From Daucus carota subsp. sativus (Eukaryota > Streptophyta > Magnoliopsida > Apiales > Apiaceae), in contig NC_030381.2 of assembly GCF_001625215.2 (NCBI RefSeq), forward strand, positions 3,435,131-3,499,130: a DNA stretch of 64,000 bases. The letters run 5' to 3'. Position numbers and translations under genes: made by a program. Positions 10,727-28,796 of the stretch are shown here, piece after piece (the stretch's first letter is position 1; each line of letters opens with the position of its first letter). The notes under the pieces were generated by a model. It had not been told where the DNA came from. It did no database searches and was given only the letters and a program-made list of their open reading frames with translations.

Positions 10727-11316
10727 AAAATATGTCTAATTATTATGAAGATTGAAACGAAAATAAAAAATAAAAACTGTTGTATCTTGACTTTGATTAG
10801 TCAGCTTATTCTTTAAGCTTCTGTTACAGTATATACGCGGAAAATAGATTCCAAGCACAATATTATTTTATTGCTTTATTCCCTTTGAATATGATTCCCA
10901 GGAGAAAATTTCTGGTGGGTACATTTCTATTCTTACTTTTCAGCTTTTTAATCAAGATTTTCACACTTTTAATTCACACATGACATGATGGTTGTTGAAT
11001 ATAATGGCAATGTATGAATAGTATATACTCCAGAAAGTTCAGTTTCTTGATTTTTTGTGTATAAATAGTAGGTGGGTGAGTCATAAAAATTTCAACTTTT
11101 TGACAATTAAGGGAAGAAAAGGTAGTTTCTTGTCAACCCATCTAGAATAAAGGTTGGGTTTTTGTGGGGTTTGGGATTTAGTATTTAAAGAAGACGAAAG
11201 TTGTGTTTTTTTTTGTGTGATTGTGTTTGGTTGGGAATTGAGTTTGGTGAATTTTTTTTCAGAAGATAGGTACTGGTTTCTTGGGTTCTAGAGTGGATAG
11301 AAAAGTGAGAGGATTG

Positions 11317-16995
<5,679 letters not shown>

Positions 16996-17414
16996 CTTGG
17001 AAGTACAATCTCTACTGCTGTTCTTTGCTATCTTGCTCATTTACTGCCTTGCGAGTTTGAAGTTGATAAGAATTATCTTCGACAGTTAGAAATGAATTTC
17101 AGCTATATTGTATTGATTTGTTTCGAGTACCCTCGAATCCATTTATTAGATGTTGTATTGGTTTACTTTCAAGTACACTTGAATATTATTTGAGATCACA
17201 TAATAAACAGTTACAATCTTCGCCAGCATGGATCTTAAAACCACAGTATGTATACCATCTTGAATCAAAAGTGAACCCTTCAGAATCCTGAGTTTCCTCA
17301 ACTCTTTTTTAACCATGTCTTGTTTATGGTGGCACCTTTTTTGTCTATATATGCCATGTTATGTCCGCATTTTTCTACTATGTCACGTCCTTCTGTGAAT
17401 GGGATGAGGATCCA

Positions 17415-17560
17415 GAGCGGGTCGATGCTCATCCCTAACTGTATATTATGAAAGTTGGAAGAGCGGGTCGATGCTCATCCCTAACTGTATATTATGAAAG
17501 TTGGAAGAACAACCAGAGAATGTATTATGAAAGTTGGAAGAACAACCTGAGAATGCAAAG
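17415..17560. repeat. Overlapping 46-bp and 33-bp tandem duplications
   Basis: A unit starting GAGCGGGTCGATGCTCATCC occurs at 17415 and 17461. Its end, ATTATGAAAGTTGGAAGAAC, is duplicated again at 33-bp spacing. This is non-coding DNA 3' of NADP-ME; 16996-17414 holds its 3'UTR and unremarkable sequence. Confidence 0.85.
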
Positions 17561-17638
17561 GTGGAGTGGCTGCTTTACAAACTACTTATTCCTGTTAGAA
17601 TATCAAGAAACAAGAACCAAGTGCATACCAAATAAGTA

Positions 17639-17798
17639 CTCTCTCTATCCCACTCATTTCTTAACATTTCTTTTTTATTGCTTGACATGCTTGACACGCA
17701 CTTTAATGCACCTATAAAATATAGTTCTATAACTTTTTTTAAAAGTCCGTGTCACGCCCCCGTCCCCCAGTGTTAAGAATTGAGAGGGACGAAGGGAG
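17639..17798. mobile_element. Stowaway MITE, 160 bp
   Basis: Termini CTCTCTCTATCCCACTC and (inverted) CTCCCTTCGTCCCTCTC, followed inward on both sides by TTCTTAACA, with TA target duplication at 17637-17638 and 17799-17800. Its right end is included in the 82-bp tandem duplication that follows. Confidence 0.75.
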
Positions 17799-18075
17799 TA
17801 GCATTTAGTGTACCTCAGGCACAAACTGCACTTGATGCACCCCGTCCCCCAGTGTTAAGAATTGAGAGGGACGAAGGGAGTAGCATTTAGTGTACCTCAG
17901 GCACAAACTGCACTTGATGCACCTGAACTGTTAATTGAGCATATTGTGTTACTAAAATATAAGAAGTTGTACACTTTGTGCACTCAATTGATAGTTGAGG
18001 TACATTATACGCAGTTTTCACGAAAAGTTGTACACGTCATGTACTCAATTGATAGTTGAGGTACTCTAAGTACAG
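17760..18075. repeat. 82-bp and 61-bp tandem duplications
   Basis: 17760-17841 is repeated as 17842-17923 (starts CCGTCCCCCAGTGTTAAG and includes the MITE end plus flank). Downstream a block with CTCAATTGATAGTTGAGGTA is repeated at a 61-bp interval (near 17981 and 18042). 18076-19020 is the space between the convergent NADP-ME and LIP1 3' ends and shows no gene. Confidence 0.85.
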
Positions 18076-19020
18076 TTTTCACATATAATTTACGGATTGC
18101 CTTTCTAAATCTCGAGAAAAGAGTTCACGCCCTAGATTCAGCCAATAGCTTAAGATAAAAAGCACTAGGTTTATGCTTTTTTCCTGTACATTTTGCGTTT
18201 TCAATTTACATTATCTCTGAAGTTTGTATGTTCTTAGCATATGTGACTTAAAAAACAAAAAGAAATACAACCCTACATTTGTAATGTTACAAAATTTGAT
18301 CCGGCAATTTTCGATAATGCCACTTTCTATATACTCGGTAGGGTGAAGTTTTGTAACTGATGAGAAACTGGAGATTTCAGTTTCAGGCCGAAGGTTTAAG
18401 AAGAGGCGGACGAAGAGAAGTCGAAATAATGGATGAAAGAGGCGGGAAATAAGACTTCTGGATCGAGTAAATCAACAGTTGAAAAATCTGCTAAATAGGC
18501 AGCAATGAAGAAAGAACAAAGAAACTATCAACGGGCTAAATTATAGACATCATTTTTTTTGCTACCAGACAACTGCAATTCACAATTATGCACCTGCCCT
18601 CAAACAATATAAGCGATTTTCATCAATCCCACATATTAACAATATTCAAACCTCAAATGAAAGTGAATTGCGATACACGGGAATAAGAATTAACTAAACA
18701 ATATATAGCTTTGGTTCAAGAATACACAATGGCTTCCTTGATCAGCTAATTTCACTAATACTTGCCCAAAAAAAAAAACCTAGCTACAGTAACTTGTAGC
18801 TTTTATACAAGTTATTGTCAGATTTTATGTTCTTTTCAAAAGACGTTTAGGTTAGACAGGTGAGAGATGCAAAAAACTTAATCACCTCTCTGACCAGTGG
18901 CAAGTAAAAGAATGAAGGTATCGCTTTACAGATGTCATAATATATATTTTTATTAGAAACTCAAATTTGCCTCAGCCTCACTATTACTGGCGTATTATTT
19001 CAAATGAGGGAAAGCAATCA

Positions 19021-22000
19021 TCAGACGTTAATATCTGTACGCTTAGATCTAGCAACAGTATTATACTCATTGGCACTCGTAGCTGCAAATCTTGGGATGC
19101 TTGTGTACTTGATGTCAGGTGTTGACATGGGCTGCTGAGGACAAAGCGTAGGCGGAGGTGTAAGATTTCGCTGTGCTGGAAGTGGTGGAAGTACATTGTA
19201 TGGGAGACTGCAATTTGCAAAAAGAACTCAATAAGATATTTGCAAGTGGCCAAACAAACACGACCATAATATATACTTCAAATACAGAAATTTGCAAAAA
19301 CAAATCATAACAATTACTAATTTATTATGTATTGCATAAAGAATTCTCATCTTTTTTATAATGAAAATTGTAGAGCTTATATCACTAATACAAGTTCAAT
19401 GCAATTTCTAGCTCATTATAATATTAACTCGACAACCCTGATAAAATGCACAAGATGTATTCAAAGAAGTCATTAATTGAAATCCTGTTCACCTGCAACT
19501 TTCACAAAGTCAAAATTCTGTGATTTTCCAGCAGGGTAGTATATAGCTGGACCAGTGAGCTATTATGCTTTCTTCAAGAAAAGACCACAAGACCACTAAA
19601 ATCCGAACCATTCCAAGGACTCCATTTAAGTAACTGTGACTGTAGAGTAACTATCACAGCGGCATGGGCACACAAACACAAACATATGATATTGTGTGAG
19701 CTGTTTGTGGCCATGTTGGAACTCAATCAAGTAAATGTGACTGTAGAGTAACTATCACAGCGGCATGGGCACACAAACACAAACATATGATATTGTGTGA
19801 GTTGTTTGTGCCTTTGTGGCCATGTTGGAACTGATAGCACTGTGGTTGGGTAAATAGTACGATGTACGGCTAACCATGCTAAAATTTATTCTAATTGATA
19901 CACATTATTATTCCGATTTGATTTAAACACAGGACAAAGTCCTAATTGTTTTAATAAACTGTTTTAACAGGACTAATTATTATAATAATCTATCCCAATT
20001 AAAAAAGATATTACTATTTTAATTTAAACACGTCTATTGGAAAAAACAAACAAAATATTAATTAACAAATAATAAGAGAAAAATATTAAAACCAACATGT
20101 GCATCACATGGGATATAAGAGCATCTCGGTGTTAGCTGAAATGGTTGGCTAAATTAATATAAAATTACTGAATATGTAAAATTTGTTGTACCTGTAAAGC
20201 CTTGTGTTCTGATCGTATTGGCTATAATGGTTGGCTATATTTCAATAAGTATGTTTTTATTATATCAAGTTATTATAAATAAAACATATTATTTTTAATA
20301 TTATAAGAGATGATGTGTAATCTTGCTACAGGTCTCTAGAGATCTGACAAACATAGCCAACATAAAACACTGGCTAAAGTTTTAGCCAATGGAAATGTTC
20401 CATTGGAGTTGATAATTTTTTACATAGCCTCTATAATTCTTATTTATGGTATTTTTGAACTACTTTTAGCTAAGAGTTTTGTATGGTTAAGATGCTATAA
20501 GCTAGTATACATAATAGAGGTTCAAAATGAAAAACACATATACAAATATACTACTTTCTAAGCACATGCCTTTCATGAGAACAAAGTGCGCAAATATGAG
20601 AAGTTATTTATAAAGAAACGGTTTCTTTTAATGGAAATATTACATAAAAATGGGATTGATAAGTTGTCACGTGCCCACGGGTACAAGCATGTCGATCTAT
20701 GTGAGACACAAATCAGATTATTCAAGTCTATAGTTGTAATGCTGAACTTCTACACATCATAATCTTAAAGAACAAAACTACCCGTCTTTTCATACTAGGT
20801 AAATTACTCTCACTCGTGCACCTAAGTCCAACCTTGTTTAATGTATACAAATAAGTATGCTACTTTCTCATGTGGCGCTCGATCATCAACTATTATAGAC
20901 AACAATGGTCTAGGGTCCTCAATCTCACAAATGCAAGCCAACAACTTAAGCCGTTCCTTAAATTTTAAAATCAAAAACAACAATTATTCATGTTGTTTCC
21001 GTATCTTACAAAGTAAGGATAGGTTGTCAAAAAAATCTACTTCAAGGAATACATAAGTGTGTGATATGTATCACTAATGACAAGCAATATATCAATGCAG
21101 CCATGTTTTTCCAAGGGTTGTTGCATCAAAATTTCACATGTTTTATAATGCAAATCTGACATTTGATATGCCCTTACTTCGGTGGTAAAGTAGGATTTGC
21201 TCACAGACAAAATTTAATTCAAGCACCTGGAACATTTGCAAAAACAGAATCTGCAAAAATTCAAAAATTCCTACCTTGTGCTTTTATACAAATGATCTTC
21301 GTCACTCAAATTCTCTCCGGACTGTGATGAGCTCCTTACTGGGGTAACCCATGGGCTTGCTGCAGGAAGTTCATCAGCAAAGTATCTCCTCCTGATCAAC
21401 TGAAAGAAAAAGTTATTGAACTTTATATTATAGCCTCATCTAAGCATTAACAACTCATGACACATACAACAGGAAAACAGACCATTCGGAAAAACTTCAT
21501 CACGGCTTCCTTGTCATACCGCGCTCCCTTGGCAGCCTATTATGTTTGTTTGAACGGTTCAGGATACTTAGACAAATTATAACCAAATTGTATAAACAAG
21601 TGAAAAGACGTTATCAGTAACACACTAACACCTAACTCGGCGTGTAACATGGATTCCCCTTCTCAATATACATGCACAATTGCACACATCGACAGAGCAA
21701 AATCCATTTCCTAGCCAATGTTATAGCATCTACCATTACATTAAACAAAAAATAGTATGCAATAGAGATCTGGAGACAAAATAAAAAAGAACTAAGTGTG
21801 GCACTGTCTCTATAGTTTTAGTTACCATCTTTCTCAAATGATGGTTGTGTAATTGTGTTGCTCTTCAAACAAACAGATTAGATAGAAATTTGAATATGCG
21901 TGATTCTTGATGCATTCCCTTTGGGGCACACAATCACATTAGCAACTGGTACCCATTCTATAATTGTAAAAGCTTAGGGAAACTTTCAGATCAAAAAATC

Positions 22001-25000
22001 TTATTGCAGCAACTTGGCATCTGGAGCATATAAACTCCATTACTAAGTCAACTTCTGTATCTATTAGTTCATGAATACTACCTAGATATCAAACAATATA
22101 CATACAAGTCTTTGCAGAAATATATATCATATTTGTGAATAACGATGCACTATTAATTGTTTTGACTTATAGAGCACATGTTTTGGATATAGAAACCCTG
22201 ACCAACATAGGTTTATGATCAGTAGGCTTTTACTATCTAATTTCTTTCTTAATTCCATAAAAATTTACAGCTTTAGTCAAATCTTACCGCTACAAGGCCT
22301 CCACCACCAGGAAAACTATCAGTCACAGGAAGTTCATCACCTGATGAAAGCAAACCCTGTTTCTCCACCCACTGCATAGCAACATCTACAAGATTGCCAC
22401 TGCTTCCTCTTGAACCTTCTTTAGCAGCAATATCTGCTTTGTTACCAATCACAATGTACGGGACAGGAAGGCCACCTGGACCTCCAGACCCTAGGGGAGC
22501 TGAAAACGTACCATTTGCTGCAACTTCAACCGCCCACTTCTGCAGACTTGTTTTTGTCCTTCTCTGAGAGAGATCATGGACAAAAATAACGCCTGCCATT
22601 ATATCAGCATAGTTTTTAAAATATAATCAGGCTCCAAAAGTTTCAAGAAACTGCTAGAGCGTTATGATACATCTCTTACCATTAATTTGTGTATAGAAAA
22701 GAGAACGGCAGTCTTTGTATCTCTCATGTCCAGACACATCCCAAAGTTCAACAAAAAAATCTCTCTCTGCATCACCGTTAATGCTATTGGAAGATCCACC
22801 AGCAGTTCCATACGTGGTATGCTGAATATCAATAAAATAAGAATCCAGTGAAAGTTAGATGAGAGTAAGTTTACACCAATAAGAAATGACTTACTTTCAC
22901 ACCAACAGTACAGCCAACTGTTTGAGTAGGACGTGCACAGGAAGAACCTTTCAGAATTAGATGAACAAGAGATGTTTTTCCCACACCTACAAAAACACAA
23001 GGACTAGCAATGAGGACAAATAATCTAATATACAAAAGCAACTCCATGGACTGTTTTTGAAGTCATAAAACATTTTAATTATAATTTTCATTTACTGTCA
23101 GGAACTCCAGGTCCTGGCAATGTATATCTTTTATTGTTGGTGTTTTGTAGTGTTTAGGAGAGAACTAGCAGAATAAAAAGAGAACAAAAGATCTATAGCA
23201 GATATATAGGTAGACTCAGAGAGATACAGAGAAAGAAAAGAAAGAACTAGACACATAAAGGAGAAGTAGAGAGAGAAAGACAAGTTATATTTAGAGACTG
23301 CACTAGCTAGTAACAACTTCCTGAGAGAACAATACTCAACTAATATTGCTATTACTTGGTAGTCACGCTACAATTAACAAGTAATACTGCTTTTATAGGC
23401 CAGTAACAGTTACATTGCACAGTTCAATGACACTGAAGAGGTTGGCACAGCCAAAATCAATCTTCCCCGCTGAAGAAGTAGGCATTGCACACTAGTACCT
23501 CTTTACAGTTGACACTACCAATATGAAACTAAAGGTGCTGAGTGTTTCTTTTATAAGCTCGGTCAACCGGATTCTCCATTTTTTTCCTTACACACATGTC
23601 CATTGAACATGACATGAGTATGGGCAAGGGATCTAAGTCAGATCCTTTTTATTAAGAACAGCACACTTAACATTGTAGCATTCTGGTTCAAAAGGAACAT
23701 AAAATCAAGAGGATATAACATTTAGGATTTAGACTATAATGTCATGTCAAAAAAATTTATTTGCAGGTTCAATCATAGCCATAAACAAGAATTGCAGCTG
23801 GAAAGTGTTGGCATTAATTTGGTCAAAGTAATTTTTGTGTCTATGAATTATTTTAAGCTCTTCATGATGTTGTTGCTATCTCTATAAATTGTGTTTATAA
23901 ATTTTGCTATAACACGGACAAGGTTTTAATGCGAGAAATTGCTCTTTATTTGAGATTTTGCTTCTTGATTAATAATCCATTGGCGATTTGATTAAAAACA
24001 AAAAGAATGACGCTGAGCAGAGATTTAAAGAACCAATGAATAATTTCCTTTTTTTATAATACCATCAGTATTTAGGATTACGGTTATATATTAAATATTA
24101 TTTATCACATAATTAACATGTATTAATGAGTGGATACTGATCAGGATTTCTTCCTGATTAACATGAGTGGTTTTTTGTTTGAACTCATACAATATGTATT
24201 GAACTGTTAATCTTAAGAATAACTATAATATAATGTTGTCTTGTGTTTAATTGGGGTGATTAATCTGGAAGGAATGGAATGAAATTTGAACTATGTTATG
24301 GACAAACGTTTAAAAATTCATTCCTTCCTCCATTCCATTCCTTACACCCTACACTAAATATCACACCCTAAATTTAGAACATATTGTGACTCGTTTCACT
24401 GAAACAACAACCAATTAGAACATATTGTGCTAAGATGATAATATTCATCATGTCTTGCACTGAATTTCTAGCAATCTGTTAATCAGATCAAACATAAAAT
24501 TGTTTTTCTGAGGTACTAATATTTATCATCATCCATCTTTACATTTTTTATGCTCCCTCTTATATGCTGCTTACTCTGCTCCCAAATGCATTAAATTATT
24601 GTAGAAACTGATATTCTTAAAGATATTTTACAGGCTGCAGGTAGTAGTAGTAGTAGTAGTAACTCAAACTCAACAAATAAACCTGCCAACTTCCTGATAG
24701 TCATAGACCTTTAAAACATCAACTACCCTAGCTAATGGTTTTGTGATCCAAAAAGAGGACACATCACTATCGATTTTTGTGCTCCAAATGTTAAGAAATT
24801 AAAGAGGGACTATATTTGCACAAATCTAAGCAATTTAGTGGGACCACATACGTTTGTGATTAAGAGCAATACTCTTGTTTCTTTAAACATCAAAACAATG
24901 AGATTGCCATATAGCTCCAATTTATGTATTCATTTGAAATGCTCCCTCCATTCCTGGAAAAGAGTCCGATTTTCCAATTAGTGCACATTAAACTTCATTT

Positions 25001-26139
25001 TAATATTATAATATACCCATAATGGTACCAGTTCTATAGTAATTTTGTTGACATGATAGCGAACTCATCACAGGAAACTTGAAGAGATGTCATCATTTAT
25101 ATTGCCAAAATTTGAAAGTTGGCATGTTTTACAAAACCAAAACTACTATGATGTATTATATCATACTAGCTTAAAGCCTGTGCAAAACACGGGATAATGA
25201 TTTTATTATTTTTATTTTTTATTAATATATTTTTTAAATATTTTTAGAAATAGAATACAATGTAATGGTCATGATTTTACATTTATTTTATATCTTTAAA
25301 GTTTATATTGTAAAATTTGTAATTTAATATTATATTTGTAGGAATTGAACCTAGACATTTTTACGAATTTCTTTTAGTATTCTATCTAACGGTTACCATA
25401 CCAAACTACAAACTATACCTATGTTCGGTTATTATAGTCTAGTATTTGTACAAGTAATTTGTTTCGAGATAGCAAATATGATACTTGATATGCCTAGAAA
25501 AGAGTTACTTCATAGTTATACTGACGATCATGGCACCATGCTTAAATCTGATAAGTGTACATCTTCCAACTTCTGAAAAATGCTACATATTATAGTATTA
25601 CTCAACTATAGAATATGCACCTGTATCCATTTCAAGTTGTTGGAATCCCTTCAATCAGGTAACTCAAATGGTTTATCACAAGGGCTTTAAAAGTTTTTAT
25701 CGCCTTAAGCTCAGGTTTTCTATTCAGATCTAACTGTAATGGGCTGCACCCAGCTGTGTATCACATATGTACAGTAGTATATATACATTTCTAGACCTAA
25801 CCTAGCCGCACACTTTAATCTAAAATGCTAAGATAAATAGAACTTCCTCTACTCCGCCTTGTGGATGCAGCAACTGCATTGTTAGTAAACCACATTATAC
25901 CCGTGTGTACATTGTTTGTTGGTTTACTTTTCTTTCTCACATTGTATTGTCAACAGTATAAAACTTAACCAAACTGAAAATAAACGCACAAAACTAAACG
26001 CAACTTTAAAGCAAGTGATAAAGACACTTCAATGAAAAAGAAATATACCCGAGTCGCCTACAACAAGCACTCGAACCTGTCCGCAAGGTGGCCCGCCATT
26101 CTGCTCTTTAATCTCCCTTTCACTCCCCCTCCAAAACAT
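19021..26139 (-). CDS. LIP1: LIP1-type plant small GTPase (7 coding exons)
   Basis: Matches LIGHT INSENSITIVE PERIOD1, an atypical Rab-like small GTPase affecting circadian period and microtubules in Arabidopsis. Exons: 26139-26049, 22986-22895, 22821-22680, 22592-22288, 21536-21483, 21399-21275, 19207-19021; all in frame, 996 nt, 331 aa. The ATG at 26139 gives MFWRGSEREIKEQNGG. Seen: P-loop GDSGVGKT (28-35), WDVSGHERY in place of DTAGQE (88-96), INGVIFVHDLSQRRTKTSLQ, NKAD (159-162), a glycine/proline-rich insert before it, and a C-terminus with PPLPAQRNLTPPPT ending TDINV. There is no CAAX prenylation box, as in LIP1. The first coding intron is about 3 kb. A 5'UTR exon is likely at 26633-26720. 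It converges with NADP-ME. Confidence 0.95.
19628..19833. repeat. 101-bp tandem duplication in LIP1 last intron
   Basis: Two copies share CACAGCGGCATGGGCACAC and ATATGATATTGTGTGAG. The second has a short internal insertion near its end. Most of the intron (19208-21274) is otherwise unremarkable. Confidence 0.9.
20118..20440. mobile_element. Tourist-like MITE relic
   Basis: TAA followed by GAGCATCTCGGTGTTAGC marks a left end like the GAGCATCTCC elements elsewhere in the window. Inner inverted blocks (TTGGCTATA, TAGCCAATGG) follow. The right terminus is eroded. It lies within LIP1's last intron. Confidence 0.4.
22987..26048 (-). other. Large first coding intron of LIP1
   Basis: A 3.06-kb intron between the exon encoding MFWRGSERE..GDSG and the exon encoding VGKTSLVHL. 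It contains a (TAG)n microsatellite at 24641-24661, a minus-strand Helitron end at 25166, and an isolated Stowaway-like CTCCCTCCATTCCTGG at 24944. Nothing coding is seen in 22987-24640 or in 25460-26048. Confidence 0.8.
25166..25450 (-). mobile_element. Helitron 3' end, minus orientation
   Basis: Read on the minus strand it ends with the stem CCCGTG, a TTTTG loop and CACAGG, then seven bases, then CTAG followed by T (CTAG at 25169-25166). The stem has one wobble. The extent to the right is a guess because the 5' TC end was not found. Confidence 0.55.
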
Positions 26140-26632
26140 GACTAGTTATTGAATACCTTAGCTACAATCACCAAATTATATGCTTTAAAAAAAAAAAAAG
26201 ATCACTCTGGCAAAAAAAAAGAAAAAAGAAAAAGAAATAAGATCACCACCACTTGATAATATACCTTGTCACAAGTACAAGTGATGAATCAACTCCCACT
26301 AAACAGAATCAAATAAAACCACATAATCCCTAAATGGTCACCAGGAGATCGATTCAAAATAAATAATATCCAACTGGGTCACCTCACAAGAAAACCCCAG
26401 CACCAAAAAATTGATACAAAACACTAATACCCAATTTTTACACAGATCTGATAAAAAATATTTAACCAGCTCGCCTCAAAATCAAAATTTTGACAGTGTA
26501 TTGAAATGAAAACAACAAGTTAATCTGATGTTTGTGGTAAAAATAATAAGATTGGGAACAAATCAGTTGCTGAATTTGATTATTGTAAAGACATCAAGTA
26601 AAAGATCCTGGACTATAGCAGAATAGCAATTA

Positions 26633-26720
26633 CCTGGAGTGGAATAGACAACTGTTCAATGGGCTTCTTATGTCTGCTTTCTGCTCGATTTTACTGCTGG
26701 TGTTCAAATAGCAGTTGAGC
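26633..26720 (-). other. Probable LIP1 5'UTR exon
   Basis: On the minus strand the segment ends ATTCCACTCCAG followed by GTAATTGC, a good donor, and would splice to just upstream of the LIP1 ATG at 26139. No ATG in it opens the LIP1 frame. Inferred from splice signals only. Confidence 0.4.
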
Positions 26721-26822
26721 CTGTTCAACAAAGATATAATCGCAATCATCAATACATGGGACGTGCAAACAACGCTTCTAGGAATGTTAAATGTATAAAA
26801 CCAATACAACCCATTTGCTCTA

Positions 26823-26976
26823 CCTCTACGACATATTTAAGCACATAGTAATTTCAACTCCATATAAGCAGAAACATCTTAAATTAAGATTATACAATAC
26901 CTCTACGACATATTTAAGCACATAGTAATTTCAACTCCATATAAGCAGAAACATCTTAAATTAAGATTATACAATT
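26823..26976. repeat. 77-bp tandem duplication
   Basis: Two copies with no difference I can see, beginning ACCTCTACGACATATTTAAG and ending AAGATTATACAAT, just upstream of LIP1. Confidence 0.92.
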
Positions 26977-27000
26977 ATTTCTTTAATATTGTACTAAATC

Positions 27001-27137
27001 AATCCTCTGCTGAGTCATGGTTTCATGAATCAGAAGCAACAACTCCATTGTTGCCTCCTAAGCATTTTGGTGTTTTCAAGCTCTGCTACTCAGGCTGTGT
27101 TGCTGCGCCACAGCCGCTTGCTCTTATCACTTCCAAA
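27001..27137 (+). other. Exon-like fragment, unidentified
   Basis: An open stretch reads SSAESWFHESEATTPLLPPK followed by HFGVFKLCYSGCVAAPQPLA and ends at a possible donor (AAAG then TGAGTC). Its amino-acid make-up looks like real protein, but I do not recognise it and it has no counterpart in units 2 and 3 of the cluster. Confidence 0.25.
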
Positions 27138-27330
27138 GTGAGTCACGCTCTAATTCTTTTTTATCTTATTACTTAAACTCGTCCCATGGAATGTTACATC
27201 TTTCTGTGGACACAAATCAGTTGTTTTAAGCTAGGCACCTGAGTGCTTTGCACTCACTTGGGCAACCACCATATATCTGCTATGATTTAAAAATGTCAAC
27301 TTCTTTTGTTTGCTCCTCCTTACTTGTTAG

Positions 27331-27640
27331 AATGAATTTTCCTCTAATTTTGGTGCTTGATATTCCTCAAAACAGTGAGCAAACAACTACACTAGTTGCA
27401 ACATTGAATGGTACAATTCATGTAGTGGACCCCAAGTCCAAAAAAGTACTATGTTCTCAGGTAACAGACTAACAGGGGCGCTACTTTTTACTTCATATCA
27501 CACCCCCTCTCGAGTGTCGATCATAATGAATCTGGACCTTGACCTCTTTACTACGTGGATTGTGTACATGACTGGATGTTGTATGCGCACACTAAGCTTC
27601 ACAAAATGGGATGTTCTTTCCTCTTACTTCTGCCACTCAA
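27331..27640 (+). pseudogene. IRE1-like luminal sensor domain relic A
   Basis: Translated pieces read QTTTLVATLNGTIHVVDPKS and, in a second frame, FISHPLSSVDHNESGP and VHDWMLYAHTKLHKM. Plant IRE1 (ER unfolded-protein sensor kinase/RNase) has a beta-propeller-like luminal domain with 'ALDGTIYLVD..' and 'DCGDDWELYAH..' segments in this order and spacing. A 1-bp insertion near 27346 relative to copies B and C, and later stops, make it dead. No kinase or RNase part is seen. The family call rests on motif resemblance only. Confidence 0.5.
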
Positions 27641-28107
27641 CTGCCTTTTCTTTATTATGGTCAGACCCCAGGGCAGAACCTCAACATTTTAAACACATAA
27701 ACCTATCACAGTATCAACTATGCACCATTCATAGGATTATTACTTTGTTTGAATTCATATTCCCACCCTAGACTAATCTAAGTTTGTGCAGAACCAACTA
27801 AAACAAGTTTCAAGTGCTACACTCTAATAAGATTGATATGTGACCTGAGTTGTAACAGTTTAACATTAGTCCAAGACCCAACCCAACATTAGCTTATAAT
27901 CATCTCATCACACACAATTCACGGACTCAAAATATCATTGACATAATGAGGAAGTAATATAATTAACTAGATGCAAATAATCAATAAAGTGTTTAGATGT
28001 AAATGCATGTGTTTGAGTACAGAGTAATTAGAATTTTAAATGTGTGCATTTCAACATCTACTCTACAACCCATTAGAGCATTTCAACATCTACTCTACAA
28101 CCCATTA

Positions 28108-28793
28108 GAGCATCTCCAATGGGCTCCTCAAACAAGCTCTAAACTTTAAATTTAAAGAGCATGTGAAAAAATAGTGCTCCAATGGACTCCTAGGGCTCCT
28201 AGTGGCTATTTAAAAAATGATTCTCATCTCTCTCCTCTCTTTTAAAGAGTATTATTATTGAATATAATATTCACTTCCCTCCAATTCTATTCACTTCTGT
28301 CTCCGGCCTTTCTTCCAAATAATAATAAAATATAAATAGAGAGCAAGTATAAAAAGTAGGATTGGAGTTGTCACGACATGTATCAACTTGTTAGAGCCAT
28401 ATATGATATTATTTTTTAAAAAATGATTTAGGAGCCCCATTGGAGATGCTCTCTTCAAACAAACTCTTAACTTTAAATTTAAAAAGATGTGAAAATATAG
28501 TGCTCCAATAGGTTCCTAGTGGCTCTTTAAAAATTTAAGACATTCTCTCTCCTCTCTTTTAATCTTTATGTGGGTGCTCTTAATTTATTATCATTGAATA
28601 TAATATTCACTTCACTCCAATTCTATTTAATTCTCTATCCAATTTTTCTTTCACATAATAATAAAATATGAACAGATAGCAAGTATAAATAGTAGGGTTA
28701 GAGTTGTCACGATATTGAACATATTAACTTACTATGAGCCATATATTATATTATTATTTAAAGGATGATTCAGGAGTCCCATTGAAGATGCTC
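28108..28793. mobile_element. Tandem-dimer Tourist-like MITE
   Basis: Left end GAGCATCTCCAATGGGCTCC; right end, inverted, GAGCATCTTCAATGGGAC. Two monomers, 28108-28451 and 28452-28793, are fused; the second lacks the outer left terminus. TTA flanks the whole (28105-28107 and 28794-28796). Paralogous sites at about 42737, 44797 and 55652 read ACCCATTAGACCTGT with no insert, giving an empty-site control. A 32-bp flank duplication (28045-28107) precedes it. PIF/Harbinger (Tourist) assignment follows from the 3-bp target. Confidence 0.85.
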
Positions 28794-28796
28794 TTA

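Noticed and set aside
18380..18540. Charged stretch with KTSGSSKSTVEKSAK between NADP-ME and LIP1
   Set aside because: Interrupted by stops, low complexity and no recognisable family.
20850..21000. Minus-strand protein-like stretch LLACICEIEDPRPLLSIIVD in a LIP1 intron
   Set aside because: Fewer than 50 codons, bounded by stops and without splice signals or a family I recognise; too weak to list.
23090..23480. Possible LTR fragment in the LIP1 intron
   Set aside because: AGAGAGA-rich sequence with no clear TG..CA ends, primer site or target duplication.
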